Notes under the pieces: model-generated | Seen by the model: only the letters and a program-made list of their open reading frames with translations | What the model was told of the DNA's origin: nothing | The model's database searches: none | From: Polaribacter huanghezhanensis | Lineage (GTDB): Bacteria; Bacteroidota; Bacteroidia; Flavobacteriales; Flavobacteriaceae | Direction: 5' to 3' | DNA: 64,000 nucleotides | Assembly: GCF_030444335.1 (NCBI RefSeq) | Contig: NZ_CP128595.1 | Location: 1,116,001 to 1,180,000, forward strand | Position numbers and translations under genes: made by a program | Shown: piece after piece, positions 20,201 through 28,508 of the stretch | Layout: each line of letters opens with the position of its first letter | Position numbering within the stretch: position 1 is the stretch's first letter

Positions 20201-20421
20201 AAGCAAAAAATGAAGGTAGAAAAATTGATAAAAATGAATTTTCTACAGCATGTTCAGCAGCTTGTACAACAGGAGCAATGGTATTTGGAGATATCAATAA
20301 TCCGGAGGATACAGTTGCACAATTAAAAGATGATAAAAGAGCTTTCCACGTGTTAGATTATATTGGTACAAAACCAAATGTAGTGTATCAAGTAAAGGTT
20401 AATAATACAAACGAAGCGTAA
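17287..20421 (+). CDS. actB: Alternative complex III iron-sulfur subunit ActB (molybdopterin oxidoreductase-like)
   Basis: ActB (1044 residues) fuses a molybdopterin-oxidoreductase-like domain, which is not expected to hold the cofactor in ACIII, to an iron-sulfur domain. Near residue 50 TTRRDFLKYVGF is a twin-arginine motif, followed by SLAAC, a lipobox, so it is probably exported folded and lipidated. The ferredoxin-like domain (about 755-1000) has CTGCGACVVACH, CQHCNHAPCETVCPV, CVGTRYCANNCPY and CSMC...CSAACTTGA, enough for four clusters. It passes electrons within ACIII. It is 29 bp downstream of actA. Confidence 0.96.
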   Translation: MASNKKYWQSVEELKEGSIVETLSKNEFVEEIPTDEFLGDKETLEASSTTRRDFLKYVGFTTAAASLAACEGPVRKSIPYVIKPDDITVGLADWYATTIADGYDFANILVKTREGRPILVMPNKEANGKTNARVQASVLSLYDNQLRLKEPQNRESFLTWEDANTQIAKKLNDLKTANEAVVLLTGTLASPSTEKIISEFTTAFPNVKHVVYDAVSESGALDAFEAFYGTRSLPTYHFDIAKVIVSVGADFLGDWQGGYDKSYTEGRKPAEGKMSRHIQFESNMTLTGANADKRVLLKPSEQVFALINLYNHVTSSSLSSKATPVDAEIKKAADQLKKAGANGVVVTGLNDKNAQIIAMAINIALQSRVMDAATTNTIREGNDADVAEFVADMKSGKVKGLITHNVNPVYSLPNGSDFAKQIGKLKLSVALSEQFDETASATEFALPMSHFLESWGDVSLTSGVHSLVQPTIQTLFNSRQLQDVLLNWSGNSTSYYDYLKAFWASNILKGKSWSQALHDGTFKKAASNSVAAKSVDISAAVSSLNKKTTSSSMELNLFTSIALGDGKQANNPWLQELPDPLTRAAWDNYITMSMPDARELGFSNPVQDNGAIDGQYANITVNGVTVSNIPVMVQPGQANGSIGLALGYGRTQNLKDAMVVGVNAFPLYFNSNYIQTGVSIEKASGTHKFACTQVQKTIAGRHDILKQATLAQLNDHSLDPKETWNKPAMASLNHKEVEANSVDLWDAQDRSIGHHFNLSIDLTSCTGCGACVVACHAENNVPVVGKHEVRVGRDMHWLRIDRYYSSEASEVGSKEGKITIAEFSKKYPNIADKDLERKYAEKVLELSGGDLFATIETTAENPTVAFQPMMCQHCNHAPCETVCPVAATSHGRQGQNQMAYNRCVGTRYCANNCPYRVRRFNWFQYSNNNEFDFNMNDEYGKMVLNPDVVVRSRGVMEKCSMCIQMTQATILKAKNEGRKIDKNEFSTACSAACTTGAMVFGDINNPEDTVAQLKDDKRAFHVLDYIGTKPNVVYQVKVNNTNEA

Positions 20422-20442
20422 TTAAAAATTAAGATATAGCAG

Positions 20443-21837
20443 ATGTCTCATTACGAAGCACCCATTAGGGAACCATTAATATTAGGTGATAAAAGTTACC
20501 ACGATATTACTGAAGATATTGCAAGACCTATTGAAGGAAAGGCAAATAAAAATTGGTATATAGCATTTTATATTTCTTTAGCAGCAATGTTATGGGGATT
20601 TGGATGTATTTTCTATACTGTAGGAACAGGAATTGGAGTTTGGGGATTGAACAAGAACATAGGATGGGCTTGGGATATTACAAACTTTGTATGGTGGGTT
20701 GGTATTGGTCATGCCGGTACGTTAATTTCTGCTGTACTTTTATTATTCCGCCAAAAATGGAGAATGGCAATTAACCGTTCTGCTGAAGCAATGACAATCT
20801 TTGCTGTTTTTCAAGCAGGATTATTTCCAATTATCCACATGGGAAGACCATGGAACGGATATTGGGTGTTGCCAATTCCAAATCAATTTGGATCATTATG
20901 GGTAAACTTTAACTCACCATTACTTTGGGATGTATTTGCAATTTCAACCTATTTATCAGTATCATTGGTTTTCTGGTGGACAGGTTTATTACCGGATTTT
21001 GCAATGATTAGAGATAGAGCAGTAAAGCCTTTTCAAAAGAAAATCTATTCGTTATTATCTTTTGGATGGTCTGGAAGAGCAAAAGACTGGCAACGTTTTG
21101 AAGAAGTATCTTTAGTATTGGCAGGTTTAGCAACTCCATTAGTACTTTCTGTACACACAATTGTATCGATGGATTTTGCAACATCAATCAATCCAGGATG
21201 GCACTCAACAATTTTTCCACCATATTTCGTAGCTGGTGCAATCTTTTCTGGATTTGCAATGGTACAAACCTTGTTGGGAATTATGCGTAAAGTAACCAAC
21301 TTAGAAAACTACATTACTCGTTTACATATAGAATATATGAATATGGTAATCATCTTAACAGGTGGTATTGTAGCTGTTGCATATGCGTCAGAATTCTTTA
21401 TTGCTTGGTACACAGGTTCTCCTTACGAGAATTACACATATATGTCTGTTGGAGCAGCAACGGGTCCTTATGCTTGGGCATTTTGGTCTTTGATATTATT
21501 TAATATTGCAATTCCACAGTTATTATGGATTAAGAAGTTTAGAAGAAGTTTTATTATTTCTTTTATCATTTCTATTGCCATTAATATTGGAATGTGGTTT
21601 GAGCGTTTTGATATTATCGCAATTGTATTAAGTAAAGGTCATTTACCATCAACTTGGTGGCGTTTTGAACCAACATTTGTAGATATAGGAATCTTTATTG
21701 GAACTATTGGATTCTTCTTTGTATTGTTTCTACTGTATGCAAGAACTTTCCCAGTAATTGCACAAGCAGAGGTAAAAACGATTTTGAAATCTTCAGGAGA
21801 AAATTATAAAAAATTAAGAGACGGAAATCATGAGTAA
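20443..21837 (+). CDS. actC: Alternative complex III membrane subunit ActC (NrfD/PsrC family)
   Basis: ActC is an integral membrane protein of 464 residues with about ten hydrophobic segments, of the NrfD/PsrC family that forms the quinol site of ACIII. Recognisable pieces are GIGHAGTLISAVLLLFRQKWR in the second or third helix region, HMGRPWNGYW and SVHTIVSMDFATSINPGWHS. It overlaps actD by 8 bp, which suggests translational coupling. Confidence 0.95.
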   Translation: MSHYEAPIREPLILGDKSYHDITEDIARPIEGKANKNWYIAFYISLAAMLWGFGCIFYTVGTGIGVWGLNKNIGWAWDITNFVWWVGIGHAGTLISAVLLLFRQKWRMAINRSAEAMTIFAVFQAGLFPIIHMGRPWNGYWVLPIPNQFGSLWVNFNSPLLWDVFAISTYLSVSLVFWWTGLLPDFAMIRDRAVKPFQKKIYSLLSFGWSGRAKDWQRFEEVSLVLAGLATPLVLSVHTIVSMDFATSINPGWHSTIFPPYFVAGAIFSGFAMVQTLLGIMRKVTNLENYITRLHIEYMNMVIILTGGIVAVAYASEFFIAWYTGSPYENYTYMSVGAATGPYAWAFWSLILFNIAIPQLLWIKKFRRSFIISFIISIAINIGMWFERFDIIAIVLSKGHLPSTWWRFEPTFVDIGIFIGTIGFFFVLFLLYARTFPVIAQAEVKTILKSSGENYKKLRDGNHE

Positions 21838-22354
21838 TAAAGTTATACACGCATTTTATAATGATGATGAAGTTGTTCTTGACGCTGTTAAGAAAGTAAA
21901 AGCAGCACATCATCATATTGAAGAAGTATTTTGTCCTTTTCCGGTTCATGGATTAGACAAAGCCATGGGTTTAGCACCAACACGTATTGCTATTGCATCA
22001 TTTATGTATGGAGTATTAGGTTTGGGTACTGCAATTTGGATGACTAATTATATGATGATTCAAGATTGGCCACAAGATATTGGAGGGAAACCAAACTTTT
22101 CTTGGTGGTTAAATATGCCAGCATTTGTGCCAATTTTATTTGAATTAACAGTTTTCTTTGCAGCTCATTTAATGGTAATTACTTTTTACATGAGAAGTAG
22201 AATTTGGCCATTTAAAGAAGCTGAAAACCCAGATCCAAGAACTACAGATGATCATTTTTTAATGGAAATTCCTGTTCATAATAATGAAGAAGAATTAATA
22301 GCATTATTAAAAGAAACGGGCGCTGTAGAAATAAACGTAGTAGAAAAGCACTAA
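21830..22354 (+). CDS. actD: Alternative complex III subunit ActD (DUF3341)
   Basis: ActD (174 residues, DUF3341) is a small membrane subunit of ACIII. A soluble N-terminus with HHHIEEVFCPFPVHGLD precedes two membrane segments at about 50-75 and 97-120, and the C-terminus is acidic. Its start lies within the end of actC. Known ACIII complexes contain this subunit; its mechanistic role is structural. Confidence 0.93.
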   Translation: MSNKVIHAFYNDDEVVLDAVKKVKAAHHHIEEVFCPFPVHGLDKAMGLAPTRIAIASFMYGVLGLGTAIWMTNYMMIQDWPQDIGGKPNFSWWLNMPAFVPILFELTVFFAAHLMVITFYMRSRIWPFKEAENPDPRTTDDHFLMEIPVHNNEEELIALLKETGAVEINVVEKH

Positions 22355-22364
22355 TAAAGAGACG

Positions 22365-22919
22365 ATGAAGAATTTTACAAAAATAATTTTCGCTTTAATA
22401 GCACTAGTAACAATTGTTTCTTGTGGAGACAAACGTACGCGAAGTGTACAATACATGCCAGATATGTATGTAGCTGTTCCTTATGAACCAAATGGAGCTA
22501 ATGGATTAAATGACAATCCAAATGGTTCTAATTTAAAACCAGTTGAAGGAACAATCGCTAGAGGACAAGTGCCTTATGATTACCCAAATACTACTGAAGG
22601 ATATAATGCTGCATTAAAAGAATTAAAATCTCCATTAGAAGATACTGAGGCAAATATGACAAACGGGAAAAAAATGTTTGGAATTTACTGTGCAACTTGT
22701 CATGGAGTTAAAGGAGATGGAAATGGTGTTTTAGTTCAAAGAGATAAGTTTAGTGGAGTTCCAAATTATAAAGATAGAGCTATTACAGAAGGAAGTATTT
22801 ATCACGTAATTATGTATGGTAGAGGAATTATGGGTTCTCATGCATCTCAATTAACCGTAAAAGAACGTTGGCAAGTTGTTCACTATGTAGAAAAACTAAG
22901 AAACGATTTATTAAAATAA
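22365..22919 (+). CDS. actE: Alternative complex III monoheme cytochrome c subunit ActE
   Basis: ActE is a 184-residue lipoprotein cytochrome c. The signal sequence ends in LVTIVSCGDK, where Cys20 is the lipidated residue. A single heme motif, CATCHG, occurs near residue 109, with a likely axial methionine in YGRGIMGSHASQL. It is thought to be the point where electrons leave ACIII toward the oxidase. It lies 10 bp after actD. Confidence 0.94.
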   Translation: MKNFTKIIFALIALVTIVSCGDKRTRSVQYMPDMYVAVPYEPNGANGLNDNPNGSNLKPVEGTIARGQVPYDYPNTTEGYNAALKELKSPLEDTEANMTNGKKMFGIYCATCHGVKGDGNGVLVQRDKFSGVPNYKDRAITEGSIYHVIMYGRGIMGSHASQLTVKERWQVVHYVEKLRNDLLK

Positions 22920-22945
22920 GTCTTTAAAAGATAGAATTAAAAGAT

Positions 22946-24349
22946 ATGTATCAATTCTCAGGTAAATTAAAAACATTCTCAATTGCTTTAATGATTATTG
23001 GAGCATTGGGTGTTGGATATAGCTTTTTAACTGCACCAAAAACAGTTGAAGATGCTAAAGAAATTATAGCAAGTCAACATGATGGTCATGAAACAGAAGT
23101 AACTACTCATAAAGCTCCAGTAGATTCACACGCAAAAACAGATGAGCATGAAACAACAGAGGTTCATGCAGATGAGGAACATGCAGATGAGGAACATGCA
23201 GAACATGTATTTCACGCCTTGCAAAACAGACCTTGGGCTGCGAGTTATGTAGCTTTATTTTTCTTTTTAGGAATTTCATTATTAGTATTGGCATTTTATG
23301 CAATACAAAGAGTAGCACAAGCAGGTTGGTCTATTGTTCTTTTTAGAGTGATGGAAGCAATTTCAGCAAACTTAGTTCCTGCAAGTATTTTAATGTTTGT
23401 TCTTATTATGACTTCTGTAGGTCATATAAATCATTTATTTCCTTGGATGGCAGAAGGAACTGTAGATCCTACAAGTCCAAATTATGATGCAATTATTGAT
23501 GCGAAGTCTTGGTGGTTAAATATCCCAGGATGGGCAATTAGAAGTATTGTATACTTATTAGGATGGAACGTGTATCGTTTCTTTACAAGAAAATTATCGA
23601 TAGCAGAAGACACTGCAAATGATGAAAATAAAACATATAAGAAAAACTACCACGCGTCTGTTATCTTTTTAGTATTCTTTATGATTACTGAATCTATGAT
23701 GTCTTGGGATTGGATTATGGGATTAGACCCACACTGGTTCTCAACTTTATTTGGATGGTATGTGTTAGCTACTTTATTAGTAAGTGCTTTAACAGTTATC
23801 GCATTTGTAACGATTTACTTACGCTCTAAAGGACATCTACCATTTGTAAATGATAGCCATTTACACGATTTAGCTAAATATATATTTGGATTTAGTGTAT
23901 TCTGGACGTACTTATGGTTTGCACAATTTATGCTAATTTGGTATGCAGACATGTCAGAAGAAACCGTTTATTTCATTGCAAGGTTTAATGAATATAAATT
24001 GCCATTTTTAGGAATGCTTGTGATGAACTTTGTATTTCCAATACTGATATTAATGAATAGTGACTTTAAAAGTAAAGCATGGTTTGTTGTCATTGGCGGA
24101 TTGGTAGTTTTAACAGGGCATTACATAGATGTATTTGTAATGATTATGCCAGCAACAGTTGGCGATCAATGGTTTATTGGAATACCAGAATTAAGTGCAT
24201 TAGCATTTTTTATTGGACTCTTTATATTTGTTACTTTCAGAGCATTTGCTAATGCAGCACCTTTAGCAAAAGGCAATCCATTTTTGCACGAAAGTGAACA
24301 TTACCACTATTACAATATTGAACACGAAGGAGAAGAAAATCATCATTAA
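22946..24349 (+). CDS. actF: Alternative complex III membrane subunit ActF
   Basis: ActF (467 residues) is the second large membrane subunit of ACIII, a relative of ActC with about ten hydrophobic segments. Typical stretches are VPASILMFVLI, SMMSWDWIMGLDPHWFSTLF and HLHDLAKYIFGFSVFW. Between the first two helices (about residues 30-92) there is a His/Asp/Glu-rich loop containing two exact copies of the five codons for ADEEH. The loop may be species specific and could bind metal, but this is not shown. The gene is 26 bp after actE and the same distance before coxB. Confidence 0.93.
   Translation: MYQFSGKLKTFSIALMIIGALGVGYSFLTAPKTVEDAKEIIASQHDGHETEVTTHKAPVDSHAKTDEHETTEVHADEEHADEEHAEHVFHALQNRPWAASYVALFFFLGISLLVLAFYAIQRVAQAGWSIVLFRVMEAISANLVPASILMFVLIMTSVGHINHLFPWMAEGTVDPTSPNYDAIIDAKSWWLNIPGWAIRSIVYLLGWNVYRFFTRKLSIAEDTANDENKTYKKNYHASVIFLVFFMITESMMSWDWIMGLDPHWFSTLFGWYVLATLLVSALTVIAFVTIYLRSKGHLPFVNDSHLHDLAKYIFGFSVFWTYLWFAQFMLIWYADMSEETVYFIARFNEYKLPFLGMLVMNFVFPILILMNSDFKSKAWFVVIGGLVVLTGHYIDVFVMIMPATVGDQWFIGIPELSALAFFIGLFIFVTFRAFANAAPLAKGNPFLHESEHYHYYNIEHEGEENHH
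23168..23197 (+). repeat. 15-bp perfect tandem duplication in actF
   Basis: GCAGATGAGGAACAT occurs twice in a row, encoding ADEEH-ADEEH in the His/acid-rich loop. The identity down to the third codon position points to a recent duplication. Confidence 0.9.
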
Positions 24350-24375
24350 TAATTAAATAATTAAGACAAAATAAT

Positions 24376-25383
24376 ATGCTAGCTTTATTTTATATTTTTA
24401 TAGCTGTTGCAATCGGTGTAAGCTTTTGGCAAATCACAAGAATTTTAGATTTAAGATCAGTAATTGCTTCAGACAAAGATAATGATACACAAGGAAAAAT
24501 ATTTCTTTGGTTCACAGCATTCTTTTATGCAATGATGATTTATTGCTTAATTTTTATGAATGTATTAATGTTGCCAGAATCTGCTTCTTTTGAAGGAGAA
24601 CATGATGATAATTTATTCGATATTACATTTATTTTAATCGGAGTCGTTCAGTTTATAATGCAATTTTTATTATTCTATTTTGCATATAAATACAGAGGGA
24701 AAAAAGATAAGAAAGCGTTATTTTATGCTGATAGCCATAAGTTAGAAGCAATTTGGACCATTACACCAGCAGTCGTTTTAGTTGTTTTAATTGGTTACGG
24801 ATTATGGCAATGGAATAACGTAATGGATTTATCTAATGAAGAAGATCCATTAATTATAGAAGTTTACGGAAGACAATTTAACTGGCAAGCACGTTATGCA
24901 GGAGATGACAATGCACTTGGTAGAGGAAACGTAAATTATATCAAAGGAATTAACACAATGGGTGTTGATATGTCTGATTTAAATGCGCAAGACGATAAGC
25001 AGGTTACAGAAATTCATTTGCCAAAAGGGCGTAAAGTGATTTTTAAATTCCGTTCTCAAGATGTTTTACACTCAGCTTATATGCCACACTTTAGAGCACA
25101 AATGAACTGTGTTCCAGGAATGGTTACCCAATTTGGTTTTACACCAAAGTTTACCACCGAAGAAATGCGTCAGCAATCAGAAGTAATTGCTAAAACAGCA
25201 GATATTAATAAAATACGTGCTGCAAAAGGCGAGGACCACTACGAATTTGATTTTATACTATTGTGTAATAAAATTTGTGGAGCTTCGCATTTTAATATGC
25301 AAATGAAAATAGTTGTTCAAGAAGAAGACGCTTTTAATAAGTGGATTGCAGAACAACCAACATTAGCAGAAGTTATTAAATAA
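24376..25383 (+). CDS. coxB: Cytochrome c oxidase subunit II
   Basis: Subunit II of an aa3-type oxidase accepts electrons at the CuA centre. The 335 residues have hydrophobic segments near 1-22, 37-62, 75-100 and 125-145, then the periplasmic cupredoxin domain. CuA ligands are visible in VLHSAYMPHF (first His) and CNKICGASHFNM (two Cys, His, Met). The usual Glu between the cysteines is Lys; it binds copper by its backbone, so function is plausible. No heme motif is present, so this is not a caa3 enzyme. It follows actF, as in the ACIII-oxidase supercomplex known in Flavobacterium. Confidence 0.95.
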   Translation: MLALFYIFIAVAIGVSFWQITRILDLRSVIASDKDNDTQGKIFLWFTAFFYAMMIYCLIFMNVLMLPESASFEGEHDDNLFDITFILIGVVQFIMQFLLFYFAYKYRGKKDKKALFYADSHKLEAIWTITPAVVLVVLIGYGLWQWNNVMDLSNEEDPLIIEVYGRQFNWQARYAGDDNALGRGNVNYIKGINTMGVDMSDLNAQDDKQVTEIHLPKGRKVIFKFRSQDVLHSAYMPHFRAQMNCVPGMVTQFGFTPKFTTEEMRQQSEVIAKTADINKIRAAKGEDHYEFDFILLCNKICGASHFNMQMKIVVQEEDAFNKWIAEQPTLAEVIK

Positions 25384-25415
25384 GATATTTTAAAGTAGAT
25401 AATAAAAAAGAAGAT

Positions 25416-27185
25416 ATGTCAGAACATCATCATAAAGAAACATTTGTAACAAAATACATCTTTAGCCAAGATCACAAAATGATTTCTAAACAGTTTTTAA
25501 TAACTGGTATGTTTATGGGAGTTATTGGAGTGTTTATGTCAATGTTATTTCGTTTGCAAATTGCATGGCCAGAAAAATCATTTTCAATTATTGAAGCTTT
25601 TCTAGGAACTCATCAAACAGATGGAGTTATGAGCCCAGATATATACTTAGCCATAGTTACAATTCACGGTACAATCATGGTGTTTTTTGTACTTACTGCT
25701 GGTTTAAGTGGTACATTTTCTAACTTATTAATTCCTTTACAGATTGGTGCTAGAGATATGGCGTCAGGATTTTTAAATATGATTTCTTACTGGTTATTCT
25801 TTATTTCTAGTATAATAATGCTAGTTTCTTTATTTGTAGAAGCTGGACCTGCATCAGCGGGATGGACCATCTACCCACCATTAAGTGCATTGCCACAAGC
25901 AATTCCAGGATCTGGATTAGGAATGACTTTATGGCTTACATCTATGGCGATATTTATTGCTTCTTCTTTAATAGGATCTTTAAATTATATCGTTACTGTT
26001 TTTAACTTAAGAACAAAAGGAATGAAAATGACAAGATTGCCTTTAACAATGTGGGCTTTCTTTGTTACTGCTATAATTGGAGTTGTATCTTTTCCTGTAT
26101 TATTATCTGCAGCACTTTTATTGATTATGGACAGAAGTTTTGGTACTTCATTCTTCTTGTCAGATATTTTTATCAGTGGAGAAGTTTTACATTATCAAGG
26201 AGGTTCACCAGTTTTATTTGAACATTTATTCTGGTTCTTAGGACATCCAGAAGTATATATCGTTATTCTACCTGCAATGGGAATTGTTTCCGAAATTATT
26301 GCGGTAAACTCACGAAAACCAATATTTGGTTACAGAGCAATGATTGGTTCAATTTTAGCAATTGCATTTTTATCAACTATTGTTTGGGGTCACCACATGT
26401 TTATTTCCGGGATGAATCCTTTCTTAGGATCCGTATTTACATTTACAACCTTATTAATTGCAATTCCATCAGCAGTAAAAGCTTTTAACTGGATAACAAC
26501 GCTGTGGAAAGGAAATTTACAGATGAATACGGGGATGTTATTCTCTATCGGATTTGTTTCTACTTTCGTTACTGGAGGTTTAACTGGTTTGGTTTTGGGA
26601 GATTCGGCATTAGATATTAATGTTCATGATACGTATTTTGTAGTTGCTCACTTTCATTTAGTAATGGGAGTATCTGCAATCTTTGGAATGTTTGCTGGTG
26701 TGTATCACTGGTTTCCAAAAATGTATGGCAGAATGATGAATAAAGTATTAGGATATTGGCATTTCTGGTTGACAATTACTGCTGCGTACGGGGTATTTTT
26801 CCCAATGCACTTTATTGGTTTAGCAGGATTACCAAGAAGATATTATACCAATACAAATTTTCCAATGTTTGATGATGTAGCAGATGTAAATGTTGTCATT
26901 ACATTATTTGCAATCTTAGGAGGTTTGGCACAGCTAATTTTCTTAGCAAATTTCTTTATCTCTATTTATAGAGGTAAAAAAGCAACACAAAACCCTTGGA
27001 AAGCAAATACATTAGAGTGGACAACGCCAATTGAAGCTATTCACGGAAACTGGCCAGGTAAAATTCCAGAAGTACACCGTTGGCCTTACGATTACAGTAA
27101 AGTTGATGAGAATGGAGAGTATACTCATGGCGAAGACTTTGTATTACAAACAACACCATTAAAAGATGGAGAAGATCCATCTTAA
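25416..27185 (+). CDS. coxA: Cytochrome c oxidase subunit I
   Basis: Subunit I (589 residues) is the catalytic heme-copper subunit. Heme and CuB ligands are in HGTIMVFFVLTAG near residue 83, GHPEVYIVILP near 276, WGHHMFISGMNP near 325 and HFHLVMG near 413. About twelve membrane helices are present. The GHPEVY motif carries the His-Tyr pair of the active site. It ends the operon and is followed by a terminator; no subunit III gene follows here. Confidence 0.97.
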   Translation: MSEHHHKETFVTKYIFSQDHKMISKQFLITGMFMGVIGVFMSMLFRLQIAWPEKSFSIIEAFLGTHQTDGVMSPDIYLAIVTIHGTIMVFFVLTAGLSGTFSNLLIPLQIGARDMASGFLNMISYWLFFISSIIMLVSLFVEAGPASAGWTIYPPLSALPQAIPGSGLGMTLWLTSMAIFIASSLIGSLNYIVTVFNLRTKGMKMTRLPLTMWAFFVTAIIGVVSFPVLLSAALLLIMDRSFGTSFFLSDIFISGEVLHYQGGSPVLFEHLFWFLGHPEVYIVILPAMGIVSEIIAVNSRKPIFGYRAMIGSILAIAFLSTIVWGHHMFISGMNPFLGSVFTFTTLLIAIPSAVKAFNWITTLWKGNLQMNTGMLFSIGFVSTFVTGGLTGLVLGDSALDINVHDTYFVVAHFHLVMGVSAIFGMFAGVYHWFPKMYGRMMNKVLGYWHFWLTITAAYGVFFPMHFIGLAGLPRRYYTNTNFPMFDDVADVNVVITLFAILGGLAQLIFLANFFISIYRGKKATQNPWKANTLEWTTPIEAIHGNWPGKIPEVHRWPYDYSKVDENGEYTHGEDFVLQTTPLKDGEDPS

Positions 27186-27199
27186 GAATTATAAAAATT

Positions 27200-27232
27200 A
27201 AAAAAGCCTTTCCAATTTGGAAAGGCTTTTTT
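27200..27232 (+). terminator. Terminator of the act-cox operon
   Basis: The stem AGCCTTTCC/GGAAAGGCT with an AATTT loop is followed by six T, 14 bp after the coxA stop. Confidence 0.92.
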
Positions 27233-27300
27233 GTATCTTAGAGTTTTTGTAATATGTGTTTAGTGTAACATTTATTACCTAATGAAAATTTAAATTCAGT

Positions 27301-27308
27301 TATCTTTG
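27301..27308 (+). promoter_or_regulatory. Putative -7 box of ruvB with a very short leader
   Basis: TATCTTTG fits TAnnTTTG and ends 5 bp before the ruvB ATG at 27314. If used, the mRNA would be leaderless or nearly so. No clear -33 element is seen. Confidence 0.45.
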
Positions 27309-27313
27309 TAAGT

Positions 27314-28336
27314 ATGAATGAACACTTAAATCCTGAAAACACAAATCTTTCAAATGAAGAATTGGATGTAGAAAAAAAACTACGCCCTCTTTCGTTTGAT
27401 GATTTTACAGGTCAAGATCAAGCAATAGAAAATCTTAAAATATTTGTGGAAGCAGCAAATCAAAGAGATGAAGCTTTAGATCACACCTTGTTTCACGGAC
27501 CTCCAGGTTTAGGGAAAACCACCTTAGCACACATTTTAGCAAATGAATTAAATGTCGGAATTAAAGTTACTTCCGGGCCTGTTTTAGACAAACCAGGAGA
27601 CTTAGCAGGTTTGCTAACCAATCTTGATGAAAGAGATGTATTGTTTATTGATGAAATTCATCGTTTAAGTCCGATTGTAGAAGAATATTTGTATTCTGCA
27701 ATGGAAGATTATAAAATTGATATTATGATTGAATCTGGCCCAAATGCCAGAACAGTACAAATCAATTTAGAACCATTTACATTAATTGGCGCAACAACTC
27801 GTTCTGGATTATTAACGTCTCCAATGAGAGCACGTTTCGGAATTAGTAGTCGATTAAATTATTATAAAAAAGAATTATTAACAACCATTGTTCAACGTAG
27901 TGCAGAAATATTAAAAGTTCCTATTTCCATGGAAGCAGCAATAGAAATTGCTGGTAGAAGCAGAGGAACTCCAAGAATTGCAAATGCGCTGTTACGAAGA
28001 GTAAGAGATTTTGCTCAAATCAAAGGAGATGGAACCATTACCATAGAAATTGCACAATATGCATTAAAAGCACTTCGTGTAGATGCTTTTGGGTTGGATG
28101 AAATGGATACTAAAATATTAACTACTTTAATTGATAAATTTAAAGGCGGACCTGTAGGAATTTCTACACTAGCAACAGCAGTTGGAGAAAATGCAGAAAC
28201 GATTGAAGAAGTATACGAGCCTTTTTTAATACAAGAAGGATTTATTATGAGAACGCCAAGAGGAAGAGAAGTTACAGAAGCGGCTTACAATCATCTTGGG
28301 AAAGAAAAAGGAATCAATCAAGGAGAATTGTTTTAG
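27314..28336 (+). CDS. ruvB: Holliday junction branch migration helicase RuvB
   Basis: RuvB is the AAA+ motor that drives branch migration of Holliday junctions with RuvA. The 340 residues have Walker [14 protein letters not shown] near residue 60, Walker [10 protein letters not shown] near 111, sensor 1 [11 protein letters not shown] and the arginine-finger region [10 protein letters not shown] near 175. The C-terminal winged helix contains [14 protein letters not shown] and RTPRGREVT. Length and motifs are typical. It is a single gene here. Confidence 0.97.
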   Translation: MNEHLNPENTNLSNEELDVEKKLRPLSFDDFTGQDQAIENLKIFVEAANQRDEALDHTLFHGPPGLGKTTLAHILANELNVGIKVTSGPVLDKPGDLAGLLTNLDERDVLFIDEIHRLSPIVEEYLYSAMEDYKIDIMIESGPNARTVQINLEPFTLIGATTRSGLLTSPMRARFGISSRLNYYKKELLTTIVQRSAEILKVPISMEAAIEIAGRSRGTPRIANALLRRVRDFAQIKGDGTITIEIAQYALKALRVDAFGLDEMDTKILTTLIDKFKGGPVGISTLATAVGENAETIEEVYEPFLIQEGFIMRTPRGREVTEAAYNHLGKEKGINQGELF

Positions 28337-28341
28337 CTTTT

Positions 28342-28397
28342 AGAGACAAGAGACAAGAGACAAGAGACAAGAGACAAGAGACAAGAGACAAGAGACA
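28342..28397 (+). repeat. Heptanucleotide tandem repeat, eight perfect copies
   Basis: AGAGACA is repeated eight times without a mismatch, beginning 6 bp after the ruvB stop. The rest of the ruvB-SulP gap (28398-28508) shows no gene. A 7-bp unit can change copy number by slippage; no reading frame crosses it, so an effect would be on mRNA or spacing only. Confidence 0.95.
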
Positions 28398-28508
28398 TGA
28401 TTTTTAGTTGTGTTTCGAGGGTGAAAAAAGGATAAATAAACTCAAGAGTTAGAAAAATTATAGAATACTATTTTTTATACTAATTTCTCTTTTCTTGATT
28501 TGGGAAAA

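Noticed and set aside
28342..28397. Tandem repeat considered as a CRISPR remnant.
   Set aside because: The unit is 7 bp, there are no spacers and no cas gene is nearby.
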